Notes under the pieces: model-generated
The model's database searches: none
What the model was told of the DNA's origin: nothing
The model's input: only the letters and a program-made list of their open reading frames with translations
Shown here: positions 15,626-21,617 of the stretch, piece by piece
Layout of the letters: every line of letters begins with the position of its first letter
Position numbering within the stretch: the first letter of the stretch is position 1
Assembly (NCBI RefSeq): GCF_902825405.1
Contig: NZ_CADEAU010000005.1
Location: 1-45,147 of the forward strand
DNA: 45,147 bases
Direction: 5' to 3'
From: Micromonospora maritima
GTDB taxonomy: Bacteria; Actinomycetota; Actinomycetes; Mycobacteriales; Micromonosporaceae
Made by a program: the position numbers and the translations under genes

Positions 15626-16531
15626 ATGTCCTTGGAAATGCTCATCGGAGCCGACAACGCCGCCGCCGCGCTGCAGCGCTGGCCCGACCGCCCGTACACC
15701 GTGCGGCTGCCCGACGACAGCCCGATCGCGCGCATCATCACACCCCGGGCCGTCCGAGGGTTCCTCGACGCCGGCTGCGGGCCCGCCGGCTACGTCCACA
15801 TCTACCATCAGGGGGCGGGCCTGCACCCGGCCCGCTTCACCGTCGACGACCGGGTCTCGCCGGCGTCCGTTCAGCTCCTGCTCGACCAGGGCTGCACCAT
15901 TCAGCTGCGGGAGATGGACCGGTGGTGGCCCCCGCTGGCCGCGATCTGCACGGCGATCCAGACCGAGACCTGCTGCCCGACGTACGCCACGTCGTTCATC
16001 ACCCCGCCCGGCACGCAGGGCCTGGACTACCACTGGGACCAGAACCTCGGCATCATCGTGCAGCTCGACGGCACGAAGACCTGGGAGCTGTGGAAGCCGC
16101 GGGTGGACTCCCCGCACCGCGACCACGCCATGTCGACCCAGACGTGGGACGGCGAGTGGGTGAAGCAGTGGCGGGAGCAGGGTCCGGAGATGGAGTTCGA
16201 GCTGCAGCCGGGCGACGTCCTGGTGCTGCCGCGCGGGTGGGTGCACAACCCGCACTCGCGCCGCTCGACGCAGACCAGCGTGCACATGACGTTCGTGCTC
16301 AAGGAGCGAAGCCCGGTGTGGGTCGCGGAGCGGCTGGTGGCCAGCGCGGTCAACGACTCCCGCTTCCGGGCCGTCATCCCGCCGGCGGACTTCGCTCCCG
16401 AGCGCCTGCCCGCCGTCATCGACAGCGTGCGCTCCCTGATCTCCGACTACCTGGCCACCCTCGACGTCGACCAGCTGGCCAAGGCGCTGCGGTACGCCGG
16501 CGAGACCGAGTCGAGCCACAACATCATGTAG
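15626..16531 (+). CDS. JmjC / cupin_4 Fe(II)-2-oxoglutarate oxygenase, 301 aa
   Basis: ATG at 15626 follows TTGGGAG. The iron facial triad is visible: H-x-D in LDYHWDQNLGIIVQ (about residue 137) and the distal His in LVLPRGWVHNPHS (about 206). GTKTWELWKP matches the 'G.K.W.L' strand of ribosomal-oxygenase-type JmjC enzymes (RoxA/MINA53 fold), which hydroxylate protein side chains using O2 and 2-oxoglutarate. The C-terminal 80 residues are helical, as in that family's dimerisation region. Operon context with a small peptide suggests a peptide substrate; a ribosomal-protein substrate is the alternative. Confidence 0.85.
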   Translation: MSLEMLIGADNAAAALQRWPDRPYTVRLPDDSPIARIITPRAVRGFLDAGCGPAGYVHIYHQGAGLHPARFTVDDRVSPASVQLLLDQGCTIQLREMDRWWPPLAAICTAIQTETCCPTYATSFITPPGTQGLDYHWDQNLGIIVQLDGTKTWELWKPRVDSPHRDHAMSTQTWDGEWVKQWREQGPEMEFELQPGDVLVLPRGWVHNPHSRRSTQTSVHMTFVLKERSPVWVAERLVASAVNDSRFRAVIPPADFAPERLPAVIDSVRSLISDYLATLDVDQLAKALRYAGETESSHNIM

Positions 16532-16541
16532 GCGGCGCAAC

Positions 16542-16581
16542 GAGGAAGGCCCCCGGGGTGGTGAACCCGGGGGCCTTCCTC
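16542..16581 (+). terminator. Strong terminator of the JmjC operon
   Basis: A perfect 16-bp stem (GAGGAAGGCCCCCGGG with its complement) closes an 8-base loop just after the stop at 16531. It ends the plus-strand cargo block. Confidence 0.8.
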
Positions 16582-16660
16582 GTGCACGGCCGACACCACT
16601 GGTGCGACCAGCTGACGCGACGACGTTAGCGGCTCTCGCCGGCCGGTGCCACGCGGCGGG

Positions 16661-18052
16661 TCACCCCGCCATCTTCTTGCCGGGCAGGTCGCTGGTGACC
16701 ACGCCGCCGGCCAGGCCGTGCGCGATGTCGCCGGCGTACCCGGCCTTGATCTCCTTGCCGGAGAACGCGCCGGCGCGGCGCAACAGCTCCCCCCACACCG
16801 GATCGGCCACGGTCACCCCGTGCACCAGCTCCGGCGTCGGCTCGAACTTCGCGACCGCGCCGCGGGCGCGCGGCGCCGTCCAGCCGGACAGCTCCGGGTC
16901 GATGCCGGCGGCCTCGCAGGCCAGCGCCACCGTCTGCCGGGTGCACGTCGCCTTGCCGGCGATGATCTCCCAGGGCAGCGGGAGGATCGCCCAGACCTCG
17001 GTGTTCGGGTCGATCTGCGAGCCCGACGAGGTGTGCCAGTAGACCAGGTCGGCGGCCATGACCCGCATGACCTTTCCCGGACACAGGACGTCGAGCAGCT
17101 CCTCAGCCCCGCAGGCGTAGACGGTGTTCATCCAGCCGTCCCGCGCGGTGTTGTAGGCCTGCGCGACGGTGTTCCAGGTCGACGAGTCGACGCCCCGGCG
17201 CACCACCATAGTCAGGCGGTCCACCTCGTCGCTCCACGCCCCCTGCAGGATGCCGGCGGCCGAGCGCATCAGCGCCGACCAGCGGCCCATCAGCTCACCC
17301 TGCTCCGCCGGCGACAGCTGCTTGACGATCTCCGGCTTCGAGTGGACCCGCGAGATCATCCACCAGTTCGTCTCGTCGCCGTTGCGCACGCACCGGCGCA
17401 GCAGCATCTGCGCCACCTCGTCGAACGGGTTGGTCCGGCCGTCGAGGGTGAACTGGCGGCGCACGTTGCGGCGCGCCGTGTAGTAGGCCACGAAGCAGGC
17501 CGCGGCCGGGTCGCCGGTGAACTGCTCGAAGCTGATGTCGGCGACCAGGCCGTTGCGACCGACGATCAGTAGCTCGCGCTCGCGCGTCTGCCGGTCCAGT
17601 CGCTCGACCTTGTCGTGCATCCGCGCCAGGTGCCGCAGCAGGCGGTTGTACTGCCGCTTCGACAGGTCCAGCCCGGCGCCCTTCAGCTCGGCCCGGGTCA
17701 TGCGGTGCTTGAACTTGTCCCCCGGCTGCCAGTCGACCGGGTCCGCCGCGCGGGCGATCAGCTCACGCACCTGCCGCGGGTCGGCGGCGTCAACCGTTGT
17801 CGACCACGACTCGGTCAGCCGCAGCAGCACCTCCACCTGGTGGTGCGCGCCGACCGGCCGCGCGAAGTCCGCCGACATCAGCGAGCCCCAGTAGCGGGCC
17901 CGCGAGGCCTGCACCACGTCGCTCAGCAGGCGCTCCTCGTGCCGGCTCAGCTCGTCGCCGAAGCCGGACAGGATCAGCCGCGCCACGTCCTCGGGGCGCA
18001 TGCGCGCGTCGAGGCCGGCGTACAGCTCCTGCAGGATCTTCCACTTCGACAC
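16661..18052 (-). CDS. Unknown 463-aa protein directly downstream of the tRNA array
   Basis: GTG at 18052 follows AGGAGG; the open frame extends upstream to 18409 only because it reads through tRNA genes. The protein is largely helical, with a conserved-looking core CFVAYYTARRNVRRQF, NPFDEVAQMLLRRC and NWWMISRV (residues about 200-260) and a late WGELLRRAG segment. I have the impression of similar 'hypothetical' actinomycete proteins but cannot name a family. Weak likeness to HEAT-repeat RNA-binding proteins such as TROVE was considered, but the vWA/MIDAS part is absent. A 14-bp hairpin separates it from the last tRNA. A role in tRNA handling is speculation from position. Confidence 0.75.
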   Translation of the reverse strand: MSKWKILQELYAGLDARMRPEDVARLILSGFGDELSRHEERLLSDVVQASRARYWGSLMSADFARPVGAHHQVEVLLRLTESWSTTVDAADPRQVRELIARAADPVDWQPGDKFKHRMTRAELKGAGLDLSKRQYNRLLRHLARMHDKVERLDRQTRERELLIVGRNGLVADISFEQFTGDPAAACFVAYYTARRNVRRQFTLDGRTNPFDEVAQMLLRRCVRNGDETNWWMISRVHSKPEIVKQLSPAEQGELMGRWSALMRSAAGILQGAWSDEVDRLTMVVRRGVDSSTWNTVAQAYNTARDGWMNTVYACGAEELLDVLCPGKVMRVMAADLVYWHTSSGSQIDPNTEVWAILPLPWEIIAGKATCTRQTVALACEAAGIDPELSGWTAPRARGAVAKFEPTPELVHGVTVADPVWGELLRRAGAFSGKEIKAGYAGDIAHGLAGGVVTSDLPGKKMAG

Positions 18053-18080
18053 GAGGGCCTCCTGGGTTGGGGATGAAGAA

Positions 18081-18113
18081 GAGCCGGGGGCGCGACTCGC
18101 GCGCCCCCGGCTC
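18081..18113 (-). terminator. 14-bp hairpin ending the tRNA array
   Basis: GAGCCGGGGGCGCG pairs perfectly with CGCGCCCCCGGCTC around a 5-base loop. It lies between the distal tRNA-like gene (18123) and the GTG of the 463-aa gene, so it is likely a terminator or processing stem for the tRNA transcript. Confidence 0.75.
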
Positions 18114-18122
18114 CCCAGGTTG

Positions 18123-18197
18123 GTCAGCTGGCCGGATTCGAACCGGCGCCCATCCGGAAAGCGAGAGCCAGAGGTTCCGCCGCAGAACTTCAGCCGA
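18123..18197 (-). tRNA. tRNA-like, Glu(CTC)-type with expanded anticodon loop
   Basis: Acceptor TCGGCTG/CAGCTGA, D-stem GTTC/GAAC and T-arm GCCGG-TTCGAAT-CCGGC are intact. The anticodon stem TCTGG/CCGGA encloses a 10-base loop CTCTCGCTTT instead of seven; reading from the 5' side gives anticodon CTC. The loop is abnormal, so identity is uncertain. Confidence 0.5.
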
Positions 18198-18252
18198 CAC
18201 CTGGAAGCTAGTACCGTGCGCGCCGCTCGTCGAACCAGCGGGGCACCCCACG

Positions 18253-18321
18253 TCCCGGAACTCGGAGTCGAACCGAGGAGAGCGCCGTCATGAGCAGCAC
18301 GTGGGCCCAGCCCATCCCGGG
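18253..18321 (-). tRNA. tRNA-Met(CAT), short D-arm
   Basis: Acceptor CCCGGGA/TTCCGGG, anticodon loop CTCATGA and T-arm CTCGG-TTCGACT-CCGAG. The region for the D-arm is only about 15 bases, so the D-loop is nearly absent. Elongator Met or Ile2 are both possible for CAT. Confidence 0.6.
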
Positions 18322-18342
18322 GAGACACAGTGGATGGCATCG

Positions 18343-18413
18343 AGGCCGTGACCGGATTCGAACCGGCGTACGCGGTTTTGCAGACCGCTCCCTCACCACT
18401 CGGGCACACGACC
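18343..18413 (-). tRNA. tRNA-Cys(GCA)
   Basis: Acceptor GGTCGTG/CACGGCC, anticodon arm GCGGT-CTGCAAA-ACCGC, T-arm GCCGG-TTCGAAT-CCGGT. Discriminator T, no encoded CCA. Confidence 0.9.
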
Positions 18414-18418
18414 GTGAG

Positions 18419-18491
18419 CGCCCCCGGCAGGAATCGAACCTGCGACCCCCAGGCTCGGAACCTGGTGCTCTCTCCGCTGAGCTACGAGGGC
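18419..18491 (-). tRNA. tRNA-Arg(CCG)
   Basis: Acceptor GCCCTCG/CGGGGGC, anticodon arm CCAGG-TTCCGAG-CCTGG, T-arm GCAGG-TTCGATT-CCTGC. Discriminator G. Confidence 0.9.
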
Positions 18492-18495
18492 ATGG

Positions 18496-18577
18496 TGTGC
18501 GCCCCTGGTGCCGACCCAGGTCTGCTCGAAAGCGCCGGATTTACAGTCCGGGGGGCGTGCCGCCGCCCACGACGCAC
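18496..18577 (-). tRNA. tRNA-Tyr(GTA), class II, variant T-loop
   Basis: Acceptor GTGCGTC/GGCGCAC, anticodon arm CCGGA-CTGTAAA-TCCGG, a 14-base variable arm as expected for bacterial tRNA-Tyr, and encoded CCA. The T-loop is GTCGGCA rather than TTCGANN. The next tRNA starts one base after the CCA. Confidence 0.8.
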
Positions 18578-18581
18578 ATGG

Positions 18582-18655
18582 TGTGACTGGGCGGATTCGA
18601 ACCGCCGCCCCCGGGGCCACAACCCGGTGCGCTAGACCGCTGCGCTACAGCCACC
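18582..18655 (-). tRNA. tRNA-His(GTG)
   Basis: An extra 5' G precedes acceptor GTGGCTG/CAGTCAC, as required for His identity. Anticodon arm CCGGG-TTGTGGC-CCCGG. CCA is encoded; position 73 reads A rather than the usual C. Confidence 0.88.
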
Positions 18656-18656
18656 G

Positions 18657-18729
18657 TGCCCGCGCCGGGGATCGAACCCGGGCCCTCTCCGGTGTGAACG
18701 GAGCGCTCATTCCGCTGAGCTACGCGGGC
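18657..18729 (-). tRNA. tRNA-Val(CAC)
   Basis: Acceptor GCCCGCG/CGCGGGC, anticodon arm CTCCG-TTCACAC-CGGAG, T-arm CCGGG-TTCGATC-CCCGG, discriminator A. One base separates it from the His gene. Confidence 0.9.
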
Positions 18730-18734
18730 ATGCG

Positions 18735-18822
18735 CGGAAGGGGTGGGATTCGAACCCACGAGGAGGCTCTTCACCCCCTGCGACGCTTCCAACGCCGCTC
18801 CCGTGACCGCCGGGACCCCTCC
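18735..18822 (-). tRNA. tRNA-Ser(GGA), class II
   Basis: Acceptor GGAGGGG/CCCTTCC, anticodon loop TTGGAAG, a long variable arm and T-arm GTGGG-TTCGAAT-CCCAC. Discriminator G fits Ser. Confidence 0.9.
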
Positions 18823-18826
18823 ATCG

Positions 18827-18899
18827 CTCCGGTGGCTGGATTCGAACCAACGCCTGTACGGATTAACAGTCCGCTGCCCTACCGCTGGGCGACACCGGA
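18827..18899 (-). tRNA. tRNA-Asn(GTT)
   Basis: Acceptor TCCGGTG/CACCGGA, anticodon arm GCGGA-CTGTTAA-TCCGT, T-arm GTTGG-TTCGAAT-CCAGC. Discriminator G. Confidence 0.9.
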
Positions 18900-18928
18900 A
18901 TGAGCGCAGCGCTCGCAGCGCCGCGAAG

Positions 18929-19001
18929 TAGAGCCGACGGGGATCGAACCCGCACGATCCGCCTTGAAAGGGCGGCGACCTGCCAGTTAGTCGACGGCTC
19001 C
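18929..19001 (-). tRNA. tRNA-Glu(TTC)
   Basis: Acceptor GGAGCCG/CGGCTCT with a G1-U72 pair, anticodon arm CCGCC-CTTTCAA-GGCGG, T-arm GCGGG-TTCGATC-CCCGT. Confidence 0.9.
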
Positions 19002-19006
19002 ATGCG

Positions 19007-19078
19007 TGCCCCGAGCTGGTGTCGAACCAGCGGCCTCCTGCTTGTCGAGCAGGCGCTCTCCCGCTGAGCTACCGGGGC
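19007..19078 (-). tRNA. tRNA-Val(GAC) with C33
   Basis: Acceptor GCCCCGG/TCGGGGC, T-arm GCTGG-TTCGACA-CCAGC. The anticodon arm CCTGC-TCGACAA-GCAGG puts C at position 33, where U is nearly universal. Confidence 0.82.
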
Positions 19079-19110
19079 ATGTCGGCCAGCCTGACCAGCG
19101 CCAGGTCGAG

Positions 19111-19143
19111 GCAAATTCATTTGTAACTTAAAGTGTCTTACTC
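19111..19143. promoter_or_regulatory. AT-rich intergenic island
   Basis: About 33 bases (GCAAATTCATTTGTAACTTA and onward) are strikingly AT-rich for this genome and contain the near-palindrome GTAACTTAAAGTGTCTTAC. It lies upstream of the plus-strand gene at 19236 and of the tRNAs reading left, so it may hold divergent promoters. No single -35/-10 pair is clearly best. Confidence 0.4.
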
Positions 19144-19235
19144 GTTGCCCATCTGGGTAGGGAGCAGAGATCGACAGCGAAGATCGCTCCTGCGGTGGAG
19201 GGGCCACCCGGGGGCATGAGCGCTTGGGGGAAGCG

Positions 19236-19712
19236 ATGCCGAGTTTTGTTACCCGCGCCAACGGATCCCGCAACGGGAGCGCCGCCGCCTCGATCAGCAC
19301 CCAGCCCATCACCGAGGCCATCGGGCGGGCCCGCGCCGCCGCCGCCAAGGAGCGCGAGGACCGCGACCACCACGGCCCCGGCTCGTGGCACAAGGGGCTG
19401 CTCATCGGTGCCACGATCGCCGCGCCGGCGAGCTGGATGGGGCTCGCGTGGGCTGTCGTGCAGTGGCGCGACGAGCACGTCACGGTCGTTCACGCGGTCT
19501 GGATCGGCTTCGCCACCGTCCTCGCCGCGGTCTGGGCCGTCATCGCCGCCTCGTACGTCAGCCGGCGGCAGTCCGCCAGCCAGCACGACGAGCTGCTGCT
19601 CGGCTTCGACGCCGTCGCCGACCGAACGATGGACTCCAGTCAGGCCGTCGCCGGCGTCGTGGAGCACCTCGCCAACGCCATCCCGAACGCCAAGGTGCAC
19701 AGCCTCAGGTAG
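19236..19712 (+). CDS. Two-helix membrane protein inside the tRNA array, 158 aa
   Basis: ATG at 19236 is preceded by GGGGGAA; an in-frame TTG at 19224 is less likely. An N-terminal soluble helix (ITEAIGRARAAAAKEREDRD) is followed by two membrane helices (LLIGATIAAPASWMGLAW and AVWIGFATVLAAVWAVIAAS) and a C-terminal helical tail. No family is recognised. It runs against the direction of the surrounding tRNA genes. Confidence 0.7.
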   Translation: MPSFVTRANGSRNGSAAASISTQPITEAIGRARAAAAKEREDRDHHGPGSWHKGLLIGATIAAPASWMGLAWAVVQWRDEHVTVVHAVWIGFATVLAAVWAVIAASYVSRRQSASQHDELLLGFDAVADRTMDSSQAVAGVVEHLANAIPNAKVHSLR

Positions 19713-19808
19713 GTCCGTCGGATACCCGACTGAGCTGCGGCGGGAGGCGGTTCAAGGAGGGCTTGCAGCGTCTGGCCACTGTGGTCCGCGATCGGTACGC
19801 TACTCGTC

Positions 19809-20297
19809 GTGACCGAGCCTGCTGCCACCGTCGACGAGTCCTCCCCCGCCGCTCCGGCCGCGCCCCCACCCCACGACCGCTTCGACGTCTTCCTCGACGC
19901 GATTGGCAGGACCTTCGGACTCGGCTTCGGCCTCGGCATGGCGGCCGTCGTCGTGCTCGTCGCCGTGGCGGTCATCAGCTCCGGCAAGCTCGGCGACATC
20001 TTCGACGAGGACCAGTTCCACGACCGCGTGGACTCGATTAACGCGGTGTACCGGCAGGGCGAGCGCGTCCGGGCGGAGCTGAGCAGGTCGGGCACCGCGC
20101 TGACCAACGAGACCATGTGCGAGGACGCCTTCCACCGCGTGGGCGCCGACGATGAGCGGGTTAACCGCTGGACCAAGGACCAGAAGCCGGACACCGCCTT
20201 CGCCGAGCTGCGCAAGCTGTCGTTCATCAACGGCTGCCTCGGCCGGCCGAACCAGCTGCCGGCGACGCCACTGCCCACGCCGAGCCCAACCAGGTAG
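19809..20297 (+). CDS. Single-helix membrane protein, 162 aa
   Basis: GTG at 19809 appears leaderless, with TACGCT at 19796-19801 seven bases upstream. A Pro/Ala-rich cytoplasmic N-terminus leads into a membrane helix (GMAAVVVLVAVAVISSGKL, about 45-63), then an extracytoplasmic region with a Cys pair (TMCEDAFHRVG and FINGCLGRPN) that could form a disulfide, and a Pro/Thr-rich tail. Function unknown. With the gene at 19236 it splits the tRNA array in two. Confidence 0.7.
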   Translation: MTEPAATVDESSPAAPAAPPPHDRFDVFLDAIGRTFGLGFGLGMAAVVVLVAVAVISSGKLGDIFDEDQFHDRVDSINAVYRQGERVRAELSRSGTALTNETMCEDAFHRVGADDERVNRWTKDQKPDTAFAELRKLSFINGCLGRPNQLPATPLPTPSPTR

Positions 20298-20301
20298 TTG
20301 G

Positions 20302-20376
20302 TAGCGGAGGCTGGATTTGAACCAGCGACCTCTGGGTTATGAGCCCAGCGAGCACTCCGAGCTGCTCTACTCCGCA
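20302..20376 (-). tRNA. Initiator tRNA-fMet(CAT)
   Basis: Anticodon arm CTGGG-CTCATAA-CCCAG has the three G-C pairs typical of initiators. The acceptor TGCGGAG/CTCCGCT has a mismatch at 1-72, and the T-arm GCTGG-TTCAAAT-CCAGC and encoded CCA also match bacterial fMet tRNAs. Confidence 0.9.
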
Positions 20377-20378
20377 AG

Positions 20379-20451
20379 CGCCCCGCGCTGGGATCGAACC
20401 AGCGACACCCGCCTTAGGAGGGCGGTGCTCTGTCCTCTGAGCTAGCGGGGC
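20379..20451 (-). tRNA. tRNA-Arg(CCT)
   Basis: Acceptor GCCCCGC/GCGGGGC, anticodon arm CCGCC-CTCCTAA-GGCGG, T-arm GCTGG-TTCGATC-CCAGC. Discriminator G. It reads the rare codon AGG. Confidence 0.9.
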
Positions 20452-20457
20452 ATGTGG

Positions 20458-20530
20458 TGCGCCGAGCGGGAGTCGAACCCGCGACTTTCGGATTAAGAGT
20501 CCGCAGCTCTGGCCTCTGAGCTACCGGCGC
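20458..20530 (-). tRNA. tRNA-Lys(CTT), copy 1
   Basis: Acceptor GCGCCGG/TCGGCGC, anticodon arm GCGGA-CTCTTAA-TCCGA, T-arm GCGGG-TTCGACT-CCCGC, encoded CCA. Confidence 0.9.
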
Positions 20531-20535
20531 ATGGT

Positions 20536-20606
20536 GCCCCCGGGGAATTCCGACATCCCGACCCGCCGGTTAAGAGCCGGCTGCTCTTCCTCTGAGCTAC
20601 GGAGGC
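20536..20606 (-). tRNA. tRNA-Lys(CTT), copy 2, variant T-loop
   Basis: Acceptor GCCTCCG/CGGGGGC, anticodon arm GCCGG-CTCTTAA-CCGGC, encoded CCA. The T-arm GGGAT-GTCGGAA-TTCCC has an abnormal loop like that of the Tyr gene at 18496 and a mismatched inner pair. Confidence 0.75.
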
Positions 20607-20610
20607 TTGG

Positions 20611-20700
20611 CGGAGAGAAGGAGGGTTGAACTCCTACGGGCTGTTTCACCCCAACCGCTTTCGAGGCGGTGGCCGTCGCCAGCTGTCGGCTGGTCTCTCC
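20611..20700 (-). tRNA. tRNA-Ser(CGA), class II
   Basis: Acceptor GGAGAGA/TCTCTCC, anticodon arm ACCGC-CTCGAAA-GCGGT, long variable arm, T-arm AGGAG-TTCAACC-CTCCT, discriminator G and encoded CCA. Confidence 0.9.
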
Positions 20701-20741
20701 AGGCTGTGACCCGTCGGCTGGCCCGGCCACGTCACCGCCAC

Positions 20742-20842
20742 AGCGACGTCCGGGGAGTCGAACCCCGGCAACACCCACCGCCCCCGGGTAACCCCAGCCA
20801 GGGCTGACATGCCCGGCGGCACCCGGGCCTTGCGGATCAACG
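20742..20842 (-). other. tRNA-like remnant or structured spacer with a T-arm
   Basis: A perfect T-arm-like hairpin (CCGGGG-TTCGACT-CCCCGG, 20750-20768) is followed by GACGTCG, which could pair with CGACGTT just at the 3' end of the adjacent tRNA-Pro. No normal D-arm or 7-base anticodon arm lies between them, only GC-rich hairpins such as GCCCGG/CCGGGC. It may be a decayed tRNA or a processing element. Confidence 0.3.
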
Positions 20843-20917
20843 TCGGGTAGACAGGATTTGAACCTGCGAACCTCCCGGTCCCGAACCGGGCGCGCTACCA
20901 AGCTGCGCCACTACCCG
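20843..20917 (-). tRNA. tRNA-Pro(CGG)
   Basis: Acceptor CGGGTAG/CTACCCG, anticodon arm CCCGG-TTCGGGA-CCGGG, T-arm GCAGG-TTCAAAT-CCTGT, discriminator A. Confidence 0.9.
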
Positions 20918-20921
20918 CTGG

Positions 20922-20994
20922 TCAGGACGGCCGGGCTCGAACCGGCGGCCTCCGGCCCCCCGAGCCGGCGCGCTACCCACTGCGCCACGTCCTG
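20922..20994 (-). tRNA. tRNA-Pro(GGG) with C33
   Basis: Acceptor CAGGACG/CGTCCTG, T-arm GCCGG-TTCGAGC-CCGGC, encoded CCA. The anticodon arm CCGGC-TCGGGGG-GCCGG has C at position 33. Confidence 0.82.
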
Positions 20995-20999
20995 ATGCG

Positions 21000-21072
21000 C
21001 GCCCCCGGCAGGATTCGAACCTGCGACCCCTGGATCCGTAATCCAGTGCTCTATCCGCTGAGCCACGGGGGC
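21000..21072 (-). tRNA. tRNA-Arg(ACG)
   Basis: Acceptor GCCCCCG/CGGGGGC, anticodon arm CTGGA-TTACGGA-TCCAG, T-arm GCAGG-TTCGAAT-CCTGC. A34 would need TadA editing to inosine to read CGN codons fully. Confidence 0.9.
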
Positions 21073-21076
21073 ATGG

Positions 21077-21151
21077 TGTCGTCGGGTGGGCTCGAACCAC
21101 CGCATCTCCGAGTTATCAGCTCGGTGCCTTCACCAGCTTGGCCACGACGAC
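21077..21151 (-). tRNA. tRNA-Ile(GAT)
   Basis: Acceptor GTCGTCG/CGACGAC, anticodon arm CCGAG-CTGATAA-CTCGG, T-arm GGTGG-TTCGAGC-CCACC, encoded CCA. Confidence 0.9.
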
Positions 21152-21155
21152 CTGG

Positions 21156-21242
21156 CGGAGAGGGAGGGATTCGAACCCCCGGCGGTTTCACCCGCTCCGC
21201 GCTAGCAACGCGGCGCCATCGGCCAGACTCGGCCACCTCTCC
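21156..21242 (-). tRNA. tRNA-Ser(GCT), class II
   Basis: Acceptor GGAGAGG/CCTCTCC, anticodon arm CCGCG-TTGCTAG-CGCGG, long variable arm, discriminator G and encoded CCA. Confidence 0.9.
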
Positions 21243-21256
21243 ATGTTCTTGCTGCG

Positions 21257-21330
21257 CGGCGCCGACGGGACTCGAACCCGCGACCTCTGCCGTGACAGGG
21301 CAGCGCTCTAACCATCTGAGCTACGACACC
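21257..21330 (-). tRNA. tRNA-Asp(GTC)
   Basis: Acceptor GGTGTCG/CGGCGCC, anticodon arm CTGCC-CTGTCAC-GGCAG, T-arm GCGGG-TTCGAGT-CCCGT, discriminator G. Confidence 0.9.
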
Positions 21331-21344
21331 TTGGCGCGCGACCT

Positions 21345-21440
21345 CCCAGCCGGCTCGGCTTCCCCGCAGGGGCTCGATCTCGCGTCTGGACCGCCTGTCG
21401 CGCATCAGCGATCCTGCGGCCACGAGCTGGCCGGACTGGG
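21345..21440. ncRNA. Structured RNA candidate between tRNA-Asp and tRNA-Ala
   Basis: An outer 10-bp stem (CCCAG and CCGGC pairing with GCCGG and CTGGG, one bulge) encloses a second stem CCGCAGG/CCTGCGG and an inner TCGC/GCGA. No cloverleaf or ORF fits. It could be a processing stem or a small structured RNA; the strand is undetermined. Confidence 0.35.
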
Positions 21441-21443
21441 CAG

Positions 21444-21516
21444 TGGAATCGGGCGGAGTCGAACCGCCGGCCTCGGGATTGCGAAACCCGCGCTCTACCG
21501 TCTGAGCTACGACCCC
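21444..21516 (-). tRNA. tRNA-Ala(CGC)
   Basis: Acceptor GGGGTCG/CGATTCC has the G3-U70 pair that defines Ala, with A73. The anticodon arm CGGGT-TTCGCAA-TCCCG has a T-T mismatch at 31-39. Confidence 0.87.
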
Positions 21517-21530
21517 AGGTTGTTGCTGCG

Positions 21531-21612
21531 TGCGCTCGGAGGGAGTCGAACCCCCACGCCTCTCGGCACCGGTTTCTGAAACCGGCGTGACTACCATTTC
21601 CACCACGAGCGC
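21531..21612 (-). tRNA. tRNA-Leu(CAG), class II
   Basis: Acceptor GCGCTCG/CGAGCGC, anticodon arm CCGGT-TTCAGAA-ACCGG, long variable arm, discriminator A as expected for Leu. Confidence 0.9.
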
Positions 21613-21617
21613 GTGGT

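Noticed and set aside
18200-18252. A further tRNA suggested by a TTCGA-containing hairpin
   Set aside because: Only one arm can be formed; no room for acceptor, D- and anticodon arms.
18053-18409. N-terminal extension of the 463-aa protein
   Set aside because: The extra codons overlap three tRNA or tRNA-like genes; the GTG at 18052 has an AGGAGG site.
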